Notes under the pieces: generated by a model | Told to the model about the DNA's origin: nothing | The model's database searches: none | Seen by the model: the letters and a program-made list of their open reading frames with translations, nothing else | From: Loripinus fragilis | Lineage: Eukaryota; Mollusca; Bivalvia; Lucinida; Lucinidae | Direction: 5' to 3' | Assembly (NCBI GenBank): GCA_964019695.1 | Contig: OZ026518.1 | Span: forward strand, 112,592,836-112,656,835 | Length of the DNA stretch: 64,000 nucleotides | Position numbers and translations under genes: made by a program | Shown here: one piece after another, positions 33,823 to 43,180 of the stretch | Layout: every line of letters starts with the position of its first letter | Numbering within the stretch: the stretch's first letter is position 1

Positions 33823-34040
33823 GTTTTTGAGCAAAATAAATAGAAACGAGGTCTTACCTCTGACCATTCCAAAAACTGAGTGCGTGATACCGATATGCAA
33901 ATAGCTTAATTGATTTTGGAGAACGCTGATTGGATAATGGAATTCCTTCACTGCTGATAAGCCCTATGGTCAAGGTTGCCTATCAGCAGTGGACTGCGTG
34001 ATAGTCTCAAACCATAAAATCTTTTACCTGGCGTAAAAAA
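33823..34040 (-). repeat. Split direct repeat A2
   Basis: Identical by eye to 42360-42577. Includes a strong hairpin CACTGCTGATA (33949-33959) / TATCAGCAGTG (33981-33991). It meets B1 at CATTTATG (34041-34048), a sequence also present at both outer ends. Confidence 0.9.
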
Positions 34041-34048
34041 CATTTATG

Positions 34049-34248
34049 GTTTTGGAGACAAAAATTTGTAGGAGTGCTTGTTGCGAAGCTGGCTTGTTTG
34101 TCGAAATGAAACGGAACACAAGGTTGTTGTAAAAGGGCATTTATTGTAAAAATGCCAGAGATAGTTGAAAGTAAACAGTATGAACTATTTTGCAATGAAC
34201 AGATGATAAAAAGTGAATTTCGGCAAATGTGGGCAAATAAAAAGCGCC
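34049..34248 (-). repeat. Split direct repeat B1
   Basis: Internal copy of B2, directly joined to A2. The B1-A2 junction has the form expected of a joined-ends (circular) intermediate. Confidence 0.9.
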
Positions 34249-34464
34249 ATGAATTGGCAGCTAAAAGCTGACAAGGAGGCCCACACAAGCAAAGCAACAA
34301 GCAAACCATAACGAATAAAAATTGACTCAGTGAAGTTGTGATTAATTAGTCCGGAAAAACAAAATGCCAGATGAAAACTGGACCACCATTTCTGATCTAA
34401 AACCTTAAACCGTCAAATTACATCTTATATTAAGCTTATAACATGAGATTACAAGGGTAACCCG

Positions 34465-35422
34465 TACCTTGCTGTCTCATCCAGACAAGGTAGACATGTG
34501 CTTATAAACTAGTTCCATTAAAAACTTCAACCTGCTGACTCCTTCAGGCAGGGGAAAACAAACCATTCCAACACAAAAATTAAAAATAATAGAAAGAAAA
34601 AAAATAATAATAATACAATTAGCAATTAAAATGAAGAAGGCAAGGCTAATAAAGAAAAACAGGTTCATGAATTGTTTACCACACAAAATGGCCACAAAAA
34701 CATGTGTATTATGCTCCTAGTCTAGGCCATACAGTACACAACACACAAGTAATAGTGACCAGACAAATCATAAAATATTGTGCCTTTTTCTTTTTGCTGA
34801 CCTAGCCGTCTCCTACATGTTATAATATTACAGAAAACTAAAAGGTAGGTATAAACATGAAAAATATACAATATCAAAATGTGTTGATGAATATAACTTT
34901 GTTCCTGAAGTAAAACATAGTGTTTGAAGATCTGGAAGGGGGGTAATCATGTAATTTTTCTGTTGCTGTGGTTTCAGGAGCTAAGGTAGAATTTGAATGG
35001 TGAACAACAGAAGGTTGTTGGTTGTAAGTAACCTCAGTTCTTCAAGAGTTTGTGTTAACAATGCAGATACTGCAGTGGAGCTATCACCGAAACACTAATG
35101 ACTTTACTTCAGGATTTACAATTAAATAAGCCAGAACATATAATAGGTGACATATGGGTACAAAATCTTATGAATAAGATGCTGACTAAATTGTATGACC
35201 AATTGATAAAATTGAAACAAAAAACATAATCATTTATGTCATGCTGTCTCCTACAGACATGAAACAAAGTGGTAGCAATTGTTATATAACATGCTGTCTC
35301 CCACAGTCATGTTGAATATTTCAGACCAAACTTGTCCCTAACGATAAGTCATGATATGATGCTAATGTTTTATTCAACATGCATCTAATCCATTAACCGC
35401 CATGCTGTCTCCTTCAGGCATG
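34465..35422. repeat. Hairpin family II: five constant-loop hairpins in the 3' non-coding part
   Basis: Hairpins at 34465-34492, 34531-34552, 35239-35262, 35288-35313 and 35401-35422. Each loop is 14 nt of the form CTGTCTCCTNCAGR (variants CTGTCTCATCCAGA and CTGACTCCTTCAGG). The stems differ but stay paired: TACCTTG/CAAGGTA, CCTG/CAGG, TCATG/CATGA, AACATG/CATGTT, CATG/CATG. A worn sixth lies near 34806. There is no host gene in 34249-35507. Confidence 0.75.
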
Positions 35423-35507
35423 ACCGTGAATGGGTTAATGATCCATGGAACTTAAAGTTAATCTTGAACATGATCTCATTACATAAGTATAAACATGGTT
35501 CAACTCT

Positions 35508-36482
35508 CTATTTCTTGCTTTTAGCTGTTAATACTGGGTTGCGTATGTAACGCAAATATGCTGTGCTGTGCCATCTTCCTAACCGACGTAACTGAACGTC
35601 ATTAAAGTTATTTTCATGGGCAAAAGATGCTCCACCGATGCGAAATGAATGTGGGGTGTATCTATTGGTGTCTAAACTGATTACTTTGACACAGTTGTGG
35701 AGTGTTGCCGTGAAATGAGCCGCAGAAACCGGACATTTTTGTTCATTTAGGAATAGGGGTCCAGCTTTACCACCCCTGATAGACATGTAATTGTACAACG
35801 CCTGGACTGGACAAATGTGTATGTCTTTACCCGTTTGGATTTCCAATGGTGTAGGTACAGATTTTGAATGTTTGTGATGTTGCATGTGAATCCTTATTCC
35901 TTTTACCAGTGCATTAGCCCATAGTATTTCTATATTATGCAATTGTAAAATGTTAGCTTTACCATATTTAGTTGTTGTCATTTCTCCTACCCGAAGTAAT
36001 GCAAAGAAAGCTAATAAAAACATGGCTTTATATAGTTTGACTTCAAAAGGAGTGCCTACCACTTGTGGGAGGGAAAGAAGCAAGCTGCGTAAAATAGGTA
36101 TAGTGATTGGCAAACGCTTGTCCGGAGATTGAGCTGTTTTATGCGCGGACACAAAGAGCTTCTTCACCAAGAAGTTATCCGCGGGATTTTCAAATCCCAT
36201 GATGCGCTGTAAAAAAGTAATGCCTGATATTTGGGTCTGAATACTTGAACCTTTGTAGCCTGCCTCAGACTGGAAGGCTATGAACTGAGCCAGCTGAAAG
36301 GGTTTTATGGGAAAAACCGACCTGTTGTGGTAATGTCGTGAGTGGAAAGTAAGATAGGACTCATAAGCTCGCTTGTAGGTAGCATGTGTCGCTGGTGAAA
36401 CTGAGAGTGAAAGAAGTTGCAGTATCTTTCTGGTTAGATGAACAGGTGGTTGGGAACAGGAGTTGGTTTTTCGTCCATCCAT
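35508..36482 (-). CDS. Tyrosine recombinase (retrotransposon integrase)
   Basis: Intact, 324 codons. It catalyses strand exchange between a circular cDNA and target DNA, in place of a DDE integrase. Catalytic residues visible: R164 (ALLRVGE), H278-x-x-R281 (HSFR), W304/H305 (GRWHS) and Y312 (LRYIR). The N-terminal SAM-like arm-binding part is residues 20-110. The start overlaps the end of the RT ORF by 49 nt in another frame, which suggests coupled translation, reinitiation or splicing. The length is usual for DIRS/Ngaro-type recombinases. Confidence is high for the family, lower for activity. Confidence 0.9.
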   Translation of the reverse strand: MDGRKTNSCSQPPVHLTRKILQLLSLSVSPATHATYKRAYESYLTFHSRHYHNRSVFPIKPFQLAQFIAFQSEAGYKGSSIQTQISGITFLQRIMGFENPADNFLVKKLFVSAHKTAQSPDKRLPITIPILRSLLLSLPQVVGTPFEVKLYKAMFLLAFFALLRVGEMTTTKYGKANILQLHNIEILWANALVKGIRIHMQHHKHSKSVPTPLEIQTGKDIHICPVQALYNYMSIRGGKAGPLFLNEQKCPVSAAHFTATLHNCVKVISLDTNRYTPHSFRIGGASFAHENNFNDVQLRRLGRWHSTAYLRYIRNPVLTAKSKK

Positions 36483-38341
36483 GGTGCAAGGCTGTGGAAC
36501 TTGGCAATCTGAAACCGGGAGAGGGCATCAGGTAACTGGTTAAATTTGCCTGGGACATGAACAGCTTTAATTAGCAAGTTATATTTCATGCAGCTGATAA
36601 CAAATCGACGGACAAGGTGCATGACACAAACATTTTTAGTTGTCTGCTTATTCAGTATGTAGACCACTGCGTAGTTATCACTGTGGAGTGTGATGCATTT
36701 GTTTTGTAAAAGGGGCCCCCAAGTGTCTATTGCAAGGACAATGGGGAATAGCTCTTTCCAAGTGATCCCATTGGAAAGCTGATGATCTTGCCAAGGGCCA
36801 TAAAACCAGTGGGTCTTAAAGACTGCTCCATAGCCAAATGTACCTGAAGCATCTGTGTAAAAGTGTAGTGAGTCAGATGTGACCCATCGGTGTTCCTGGA
36901 GTAGCAGTTTCCCATTGAAATTGTCAACAAATATTTGCCATGCTTTTAAGTCTTTGCGGCTTTCTTTTGTTAAAGTTATGCGGTGTGACGGGTTGGAAAC
37001 TGATTTAGTCAAGTCATACAGCCGGCGTAGAAAGCACCGCCCCGGCACAACAACCTTGCAGCAGAAATTTAAAAGCCCTAAAAGTGATTGAAGGTCCTTT
37101 AATTTTATTTTGCGTTTTCGTGTGTGCTGGGCAAGCAGAGTGCGTATTTTTTCCAATTTATCTCTTGGGAGTCTGGCTTCCATAGCAATGGAATCCAATT
37201 CCAAACCCATGAAAGTCAAGCAAGTAGTTGCCTTTTCAGTTTTTTCTGCTTTGATGGGAACCCCAAGATCATTGCACATCCCCAAAAATTTATCTAAAAA
37301 CTGATTGCATTTGACTGAATTGGGTGGACCAAAAATGAGGAAATCATCCAAGATATGTAAAATATCCTTAATACCTAGTTTATGTCTTGCTATCCACTCG
37401 AGGGCTTTGCTAAATGACTCAAAGAGGGCACATGAGGAAGATGCCCCAAAGGGGAGACAAGAATCATAGTAATAAAGACCCTGAAATTGGAAACCAAGAA
37501 GCGGGTGATCGTTTGGGTGGACTGGGATAAGGCGGAAGGCGGAGTCGATATCTGTTTTAGACATAAAGCAGCCGGGGCCTACACGGATCAAACAGTCAAC
37601 TGCATCGTCAAAAGTAGTGTAATGAACCGAAGCAAAGGTTTTGTCAATGAAATCATTCACTGATTTCCCCTTGGGATAACTAAGGTGGTGAATCAGACGA
37701 TATTCGCCAGGGGCCTTTTTAGGTACAATGCCAATGGGACTGATTTTCATAACAGGGAAAGGCTGCTGAGGGAAGGGACCTTTTACTCTGCCCAGACTAA
37801 CTTCTTTGCTGATTTTTGCATGTACTATGTTTGGAAGGTCTTTGCAAGATTTGAGATTTGAGGCCTTTAATGCTGATCTCGGTCCTGTATAACCAAGGTG
37901 GAAACCCCTCTGAAATCCATAAACCAAAAATTCTTTATCACTGTAGCCTGTTAAAAAATGCTTAAGCCGGTCAAGTTTTATTGGTGTAATCAACTCGGTT
38001 TTATGTGTGTCTTGGCTGAATATTGACTGCTTGGTTGGTGTTTGCTCGTCCAGTGACTGTGGTAACTGTATTTGCTGTATGAAGTCGGGGATTTGGATTG
38101 GATGTGTTCCCTTGTTGGGTAGTGTTTCTGTTAATTCTGCATCGTAATGCTGAGTGTGAACCTCTGCAGAGGCCACAACGGTGTTGGAATTTGCAGGAAT
38201 TTTCCCCACAGAAACCTCTCCTGTTGTAAGTCCAGCAGGTCTGTTCAATGAATTTTGTGTTTCTTGTTTGATTTTGATTGAATCTGTTTGGACGAAAGGA
38301 TCGAAATGGCGATCTGGCTTGGCGGGTTTGAAAAGGAGCAT
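36434..38341 (-). CDS. Reverse transcriptase - RNase H polyprotein (DIRS/Ngaro type)
   Basis: Intact, 635 codons. RT core at about residues 170-400 with KTDIDSAF (D264), LPFGASSSCALFE and HILDDFL (D332, D333). RNase H at about 490-610 with YTDAS (D497), WKE (E530), HSDN (D555) and LPDALSR (D605), so all four acidic residues are present. Residues 1-110 are low-complexity and are encoded in the stretch overlapping Gag by 341 nt. No Dam-like methyltransferase follows, which argues against DIRS proper and PAT. Makes the cDNA of the element. Confidence 0.92.
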   Translation of the reverse strand: MLLFKPAKPDRHFDPFVQTDSIKIKQETQNSLNRPAGLTTGEVSVGKIPANSNTVVASAEVHTQHYDAELTETLPNKGTHPIQIPDFIQQIQLPQSLDEQTPTKQSIFSQDTHKTELITPIKLDRLKHFLTGYSDKEFLVYGFQRGFHLGYTGPRSALKASNLKSCKDLPNIVHAKISKEVSLGRVKGPFPQQPFPVMKISPIGIVPKKAPGEYRLIHHLSYPKGKSVNDFIDKTFASVHYTTFDDAVDCLIRVGPGCFMSKTDIDSAFRLIPVHPNDHPLLGFQFQGLYYYDSCLPFGASSSCALFESFSKALEWIARHKLGIKDILHILDDFLIFGPPNSVKCNQFLDKFLGMCNDLGVPIKAEKTEKATTCLTFMGLELDSIAMEARLPRDKLEKIRTLLAQHTRKRKIKLKDLQSLLGLLNFCCKVVVPGRCFLRRLYDLTKSVSNPSHRITLTKESRKDLKAWQIFVDNFNGKLLLQEHRWVTSDSLHFYTDASGTFGYGAVFKTHWFYGPWQDHQLSNGITWKELFPIVLAIDTWGPLLQNKCITLHSDNYAVVYILNKQTTKNVCVMHLVRRFVISCMKYNLLIKAVHVPGKFNQLPDALSRFQIAKFHSLAPWMDEKPTPVPNHLFI

Positions 38342-39353
38342 TAGCAGACATTAGCCAAAATTCAGTGTGTAATCTATCCCATGGAATGAGATAATTCTCA
38401 CGTAGCATACGGAATTGTTGATCATATACTAGCCATGCCTGACCCGGGTTTCTGCGGGCCAGGTCACGGACAATTTCAGCATATTTTAGTAGTTGTGGGG
38501 CCTCAACTGGGAATCGCTCAGCGTATATGGCTGTAAATCTTATAAACGCCGTTGTCCATTGTTCAATGGTATATATCTTTCTGAGGTTCTGGTTGGGTAC
38601 AAGACTGATTGTTGATTTTGCATCTAGCTGCAAAGAGAAATTAGTGTTTGTTGATGTGGAGAATGTTGTCCTAGGGAGTAAAGAGCCTAAGTCAATGTAT
38701 TGGTTTTTCCAAATTTTCTTTTTTATTTTATTTGAGACTTGCTGAGAAATTGGTGTGGATATTGGCTCGACATATTGTGGTTGAGTTGAACCCATGTTTA
38801 TACCTTGAAATGGCGTATATTGCCGTTCCACAAAATTTTGGCCCAAAGTGTTAATATTGTCTTCATCACTCGAGGTGGACGAGTCATCAGAACTTGAGGT
38901 CGAATCTGCCACATAATGCTGTTGAAGTTGGCCAAACTGAAGGTTCTGTATGTCTGTTGGAGCCGTAGCCAAGTAAGGGTTGTTGGACCTCATGGCTATC
39001 TGGTCTTGTACTGGTTGGGCCACAGGAACAGTGAGCTGTGGCTGTGTGGAGATTGGCTGAGTCTGGTGGTTTAATGTCACAGCCGTGAAATTGTCCCTTG
39101 TTTTCCTGCGCTTAGCTGGCCTGACACATGCACTAGATTGAATATGTGACGTAACCGTGTCTGGTAGACTTTGGACCACAAAAGTTGTACTTGTTGCTGG
39201 TGGTGTGGTCTTAGATTTTTTTCGTGACTTAGAGTGTTTTGAGTGTTTGTGAGTTCTTGAACCCGATTCAATTGCTGTAGCAAAACAGTTTGTAATTATG
39301 CTGTCATTAGGAAGACTGCTGATATTGTCCATGTTAACACCAGCAGACGACAT
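38001..39353 (-). CDS. Gag-like protein with zinc knuckles
   Basis: Intact, 450 codons from the ATG at 39353; the same frame is open back to about 39433, so the start could be further up. N-terminal basic KHSKHSKSRKKSK, Ser/Asp-rich middle (SSSDDSSTSSDED), and a C-terminal cluster CWTYNRRGFC...CKFQHRCGLCRGSH...C that combines a CCCH-like finger and a CCHC-like knuckle, as in DIRS/Ngaro Gag. Presumably packages element RNA. The last 113 codons overlap the RT ORF in another frame. Confidence 0.82.
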   Translation of the reverse strand: MSSAGVNMDNISSLPNDSIITNCFATAIESGSRTHKHSKHSKSRKKSKTTPPATSTTFVVQSLPDTVTSHIQSSACVRPAKRRKTRDNFTAVTLNHQTQPISTQPQLTVPVAQPVQDQIAMRSNNPYLATAPTDIQNLQFGQLQQHYVADSTSSSDDSSTSSDEDNINTLGQNFVERQYTPFQGINMGSTQPQYVEPISTPISQQVSNKIKKKIWKNQYIDLGSLLPRTTFSTSTNTNFSLQLDAKSTISLVPNQNLRKIYTIEQWTTAFIRFTAIYAERFPVEAPQLLKYAEIVRDLARRNPGQAWLVYDQQFRMLRENYLIPWDRLHTEFWLMSANAPFQTRQARSPFRSFRPNRFNQNQTRNTKFIEQTCWTYNRRGFCGENSCKFQHRCGLCRGSHSALRCRINRNTTQQGNTSNPNPRLHTANTVTTVTGRANTNQAVNIQPRHT

Positions 39354-39433
39354 AATATTATCAAATGTCCCTGAGCTGGTTATGGTGTCTGTTGATACCG
39401 TGGAGGTACTGGCTGCAACCCGACTGACTCCAC

Positions 39434-40175
39434 TTTGTGTGTTCTAGAATTAGCTGCAGAACATGTTGATTCTCCATCACAGCAGTGGCAGCTTGATATG
39501 GTAGCTGAACGCTTTCTCGATTCTCGCTGTGACATCTGGAAAAAAATTCAAAAGATTGCAGTATCATTGTTCACACTTCAATGTCACCATGTCTGATAAC
39601 CTATGATCCTTCTGATTATATGAAGTATGCATTGCTATGCAGATTTTAAATAAATGAAAATCATCCCAATTTAAAGTGCCGAAAGTAAAAAGAAAAACAA
39701 CAAAATTGTTATGAATCCTGGTATCTGCTAACCTGTTTTGACTGTATGATACAGACCCAGATTAGACTGCTACTACAGAATCTGGGTCCACACCCTTAGG
39801 ATCAAAATTACTGAAGTGAAAATATTAGCGTACTCAAGCTGAGGGTTTGTTTGTTGGTTTTTTTGTTGTTGTTTTTTTTTTTTTTTTTTTTTTTTTCCAT
39901 TGGTCTACATTTTCATGATGTATAGGGTATCATGAGTCATACAGTTAGAATGGGGTTAAGTTTTATCCAATATATGTAATTGAAACCTAGTGAGTAGTTC
40001 TTGACAGAAAAATAATGCTGTCAGGCATATATCCGGATTGATTGATCTAAATTAGAAATTACAATGTGTCAGTTGCTGCCATATGATGACAGATTATCCT
40101 GGCTAAATGACGATCAACTTGAAATAAGTGATTTGGTTGGTACATTGGCCATAACGTGAAAAATAACATAAGGCT
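39434..40175. other. Element leader, no ORF recognised
   Basis: Part of the region between SGNH and Gag in the recombinase element. Contains a T-run at about 39868-39898. The ORF at 39361-39567 has no recognisable domain. Confidence 0.4.
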
Positions 40176-41033
40176 TGCCAACAGTCTGGCACACTGATAC
40201 AGTCTGGCACACTGATACTGTATGCTGGTATTAGGTTTGGAAAGCACCCATGTTAGGGACGGAAGTATTAATTTTGTATTGTATTAAGGTATGTAGCCAA
40301 CCATCGGCAAAAGTAATGATATATACGATAAAACTGTTTTGCCAACCATCAGGCTAGAATGTACATTGGTGTGTATTGTAAGGGTATGTAGCCAACCATC
40401 TGGCAAAAGTAATGATATATACCATAAAACTGTTTAGCCAACCATCAGGCTAGAATGTACATTGGTGTGTATTGTTAGGGTATGTAGCCAACCATCTGGC
40501 AAAAGTAAATATACAGCCAACTCACTTTATATTGACACTCATTATAATAGCGGAACAGTGAGAACACTATAAAAAAACAGCTGTATTTTCCCGCATGTAC
40601 AAGGCTAGCTTAAATTTAATTTTTTGTTCAAATAAATGCTGAATAAATATGTCACAGTAAAGGGAGTTGACTGCAATCTTTTTGGGCTAGCCTTACAGCA
40701 CAAAATTCAAACAGACTGAATAACATTAATGTGTGCCAACAATCTGGCCAATTGTTTAAGGCAGGCATGCTTGCCTTAATAAAATACTCTTGAAAATAAT
40801 AGACGGTGAATACTCTTAACACATACGAAATCAACCCTGTGATTAGCCACCATGTGGTAAGCTGTAGTTCATTGTATATTTATATACATTTGCATAAGGT
40901 TTTTGCCAACAATCTGGCAAAATGAACATTGGCTTGCAGTTTAACTGGCCTGACTAAGGATGTGTTTGTTTATTTGCTTTCCAGCATCGGAAGATGACTG
41001 TTTCCACATTATGTTAATAGCCAACCATCTGGC
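40176..41033. repeat. Hairpin family I: nine GCC-loop-GGC hairpins
   Basis: Nine copies at about 40176, 40294, 40340, 40391, 40436, 40486, 40735, 40901 and 41020. The constant loop is AACCATCW (variants AACAATCT, AACAGTCT) between GCC and GGC. Flanking stem bases vary but pair: TAGCC/GGCTA at 40436, TTTTGCCA/TGGCAAAA at 40901, TGCCA/TGGCA at 40176. Part of this (about 40287-40500) is a ~105-bp tandem duplication. Lies between the SGNH ORF and Gag. Confidence 0.72.
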
Positions 41034-41498
41034 AAATTGTATTAGAAAACATGACAAAATAACACATCAGTACATATTTTGCACGGGTCCGAAGGTGCCA
41101 ATGGCTTTCAGACTAGTAATATGACGTGTAAGACAATAAAATTTGAATACAATTTCGAAAAGTCTGATTAATTTCAGGTAAGTTCAGGGTTGTTTTACCA
41201 AAATGGAATCCTCCGAAATATGGTGTCATTCGAATTGCAGCACGCCCATACAATATCGCTAACGACTGCGTTATTATTTTATGAAAAATAAAAAGCACCC
41301 GGCTTCTAACGGGGGAAATCTTGAAATGTCATGCTAGCTATATTGATAGATACGGCTAACCTGATTAATGAACGCAGCTTAAATGTTTTTCAGCGTTGTT
41401 TTTCCTGGGTGATTTATTTCGTTTCCGGTGCGTTCGTGTAGGTTCTTCAATAAGACGAAATAAAGTATTCAGCGAAAATGCGGCTGTCTAGGGTATTG

Positions 41499-42119
41499 CT
41501 ACTTGTTATTCATTCTCAGTTCATTAATGACCGAAACAATGACAGCACGTAAGCTGTAGAAATATCTTTTTAGACCGAATGGGTCTGACAAATGGACACC
41601 GTCTGGGGCTATGGTGAGACTTTGATGTGGACCCCAAAAACCTTTGTGTCTCCAGAAGCGACAATTTTTGATCGTTGCCAATTCAGTCGTTAGACCATCA
41701 TTGCTCAGGTCTACCTTTCCGTTAAATGCAACGATGTCGACCTTATGTTTTGTTGGAACTGTCGGCGGAAATCTATGCAGAATTTGCAGGACAGCGACGT
41801 AGCGTACGTGGTATGTGTATAATAAGGTGTCGACCAAATCAGTTATGGCAGAAATTAGTGTTTCGTGTGTACATTGATCATCTGCTAGATCATTAGTCCC
41901 AATTTGTAAAATTACCATGTCCGGCTCAAAATCTTAGACGTCAGACAAGCGCTTTTTTCTGATAGCTGTTACAGTGGCCCCGGGCAAAGAAGAATACTGC
42001 ACCATGACTTCACGCGGGTCAAGATTCAATGAGTATGTGAAATGTGTTAAGTTGTTTTTCACAAACCGTTTGAAATGACTTATAAATGAGTGACCTAGGA
42101 GGAGGATTTTGTATACCAT
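41499..42119 (-). pseudogene. SGNH hydrolase-like ORF with one stop codon
   Basis: One frame of about 206 codons from ATG 42119, broken by TAA at 41934-41936. SGNH-type blocks are present: LLLGHSFI (block I, His in place of the usual Asp of GDS), QIGTNDL (block III, with Asn) and DGVHLS (block V, Asp and His). From memory, some Ngaro elements of animals carry such a hydrolase ORF; its role is unknown. It may be a recent pseudogene, or the stop may be read through or be an assembly error. Confidence 0.75.
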
Positions 42120-42159
42120 GATGCTTTGTTCCGCAAAAGAAGTGGTGGGGTTGCCGCTA

Positions 42160-42215
42160 GCTTAACAGGGGACCACGTGATTAGATCGCATGCGCGTCTG
42201 ACGCCATATTGAAAG
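42160..42215 (-). promoter_or_regulatory. Candidate element promoter (YY1 / NRF1 / E-box cluster)
   Basis: Within 40 nt, on the minus strand: CAATATGGCG (YY1-like), TGACGC-type half site overlapping it, GCGCATGC (NRF1-like, 42188-42195) and CACGTG (42174-42179). The cluster lies 55-90 nt upstream of the SGNH-like ATG and downstream of repeat A1, a sensible place for an internal promoter. Binding is inferred from motifs only. Confidence 0.45.
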
Positions 42216-42359
42216 AAAAAAATTCAAAGAAATTGGTCTAAAATTCAGTGTTTGACTCGACTTTTACCTTATTCGTGTGATACAGAATAAGAGAAAATTA
42301 TGATAAATATGTCTACGTCTTATGCAAAGAAAATTAACATAATAAACCACAAAAAACAA

Positions 42360-42577
42360 GTTTTTGAGCAAAATAAATAGAAACGAGGTCTTACCTCTGA
42401 CCATTCCAAAAACTGAGTGCGTGATACCGATATGCAAATAGCTTAATTGATTTTGGAGAACGCTGATTGGATAATGGAATTCCTTCACTGCTGATAAGCC
42501 CTATGGTCAAGGTTGCCTATCAGCAGTGGACTGCGTGATAGTCTCAAACCATAAAATCTTTTACCTGGCGTAAAAAA
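42360..42577 (-). repeat. Split direct repeat A1
   Basis: 5' end of the element, same as 33823-34040, with hairpin CACTGCTGATA / TATCAGCAGTG at 42486-42528. Confidence 0.9.
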
Positions 42578-42585
42578 CATTTATG

Positions 42586-42789
42586 TTATTTCTGTTTTGT
42601 TTTTGTTATGCTTTCGTGCGCGTCTGTTTATTGATGCCTTGTTGTCACCGGCAGGGAAAGAGCTGGCATCTTGGCTCTCGATTGTGATGTCTAATTGTGA
42701 AGTTGTCACTTTCCCATTGGTATCCTGGGTCAGGTGTGGTGCTTAATTGTATTGATTCCTGATCTTTGCCCTCTTTCTTACTTTGATAT
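42586..42789 (+). mobile_element. Penelope-like 3' UTR, right half (split by insertion)
   Basis: Continues the UTR left at 33089: GTGCGCGTCTGTTTAT, CCTGGGTCAGGTGTGG, TTCCTGATCTTTGC then TTCTTACTTT. Together with 33012-33089 it makes one UTR interrupted by the recombinase element. Confidence 0.75.
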
Positions 42790-43180
42790 CCATATTCAAT
42801 ATTAGACTTAACTCTCTCTTGCGCCAGGGACTTTTGGATGCAGAGTTTATGGCGACTAGTGTTTAAATAAAAGAAAATTGTTAGCTCTAATAATTTTCCA
42901 GCGCAGTTTATTAAAATAATTTCTCATTATAAGAAGATTGGTTTAATATAACAATAATATATTGGGACAGACTGCATGCTCGGTGGTCAGCAAAATCACG
43001 GTTGCCTTCCTTTAATTGCACTCTCAGACTTTATTACGGTTCCGACTTAAAGACGAGGGTCTGATGCTGTATCTGTTGTTGGACCCACTGGTGTTTAACT
43101 GTTGTATTTCGTTTGCTCCGATATTCAGTTGTATGTATTGTTGAGTCCTTATTTTGTTTTATCTCCTTTTCTGGGGCGAA
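42790..43180 (+). mobile_element. Penelope-like element, tandem downstream 3' fragment
   Basis: Starts near TTAACTCTCTCTTGCGCC, the same breakpoint as at 16302, then runs through worn RT C-terminal codons and the start of the 3' UTR. Frame is lost. Head-to-tail with the preceding UTR. Confidence 0.65.

Larger units (their letters stand above)
33098..42577 (-). mobile_element. Ngaro-type tyrosine recombinase retrotransposon, near intact
   Basis: In element sense (minus strand) the order is A1 (42577-42360), SGNH hydrolase-like ORF, Gag, RT-RNase H, tyrosine recombinase, B1 (34248-34049), A2 (34040-33823), spacer, B2 (33297-33098). Split direct repeats A1-ORFs-B1-A2-B2, an RT-RNase H of DIRS type and no methyltransferase domain fit the Ngaro group. 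I saw no difference between the A copies and one between the B copies, so the insertion looks recent. Three main ORFs are uninterrupted; only the SGNH ORF has a stop. It is nested in a Penelope-like 3' UTR. Confidence 0.88.
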
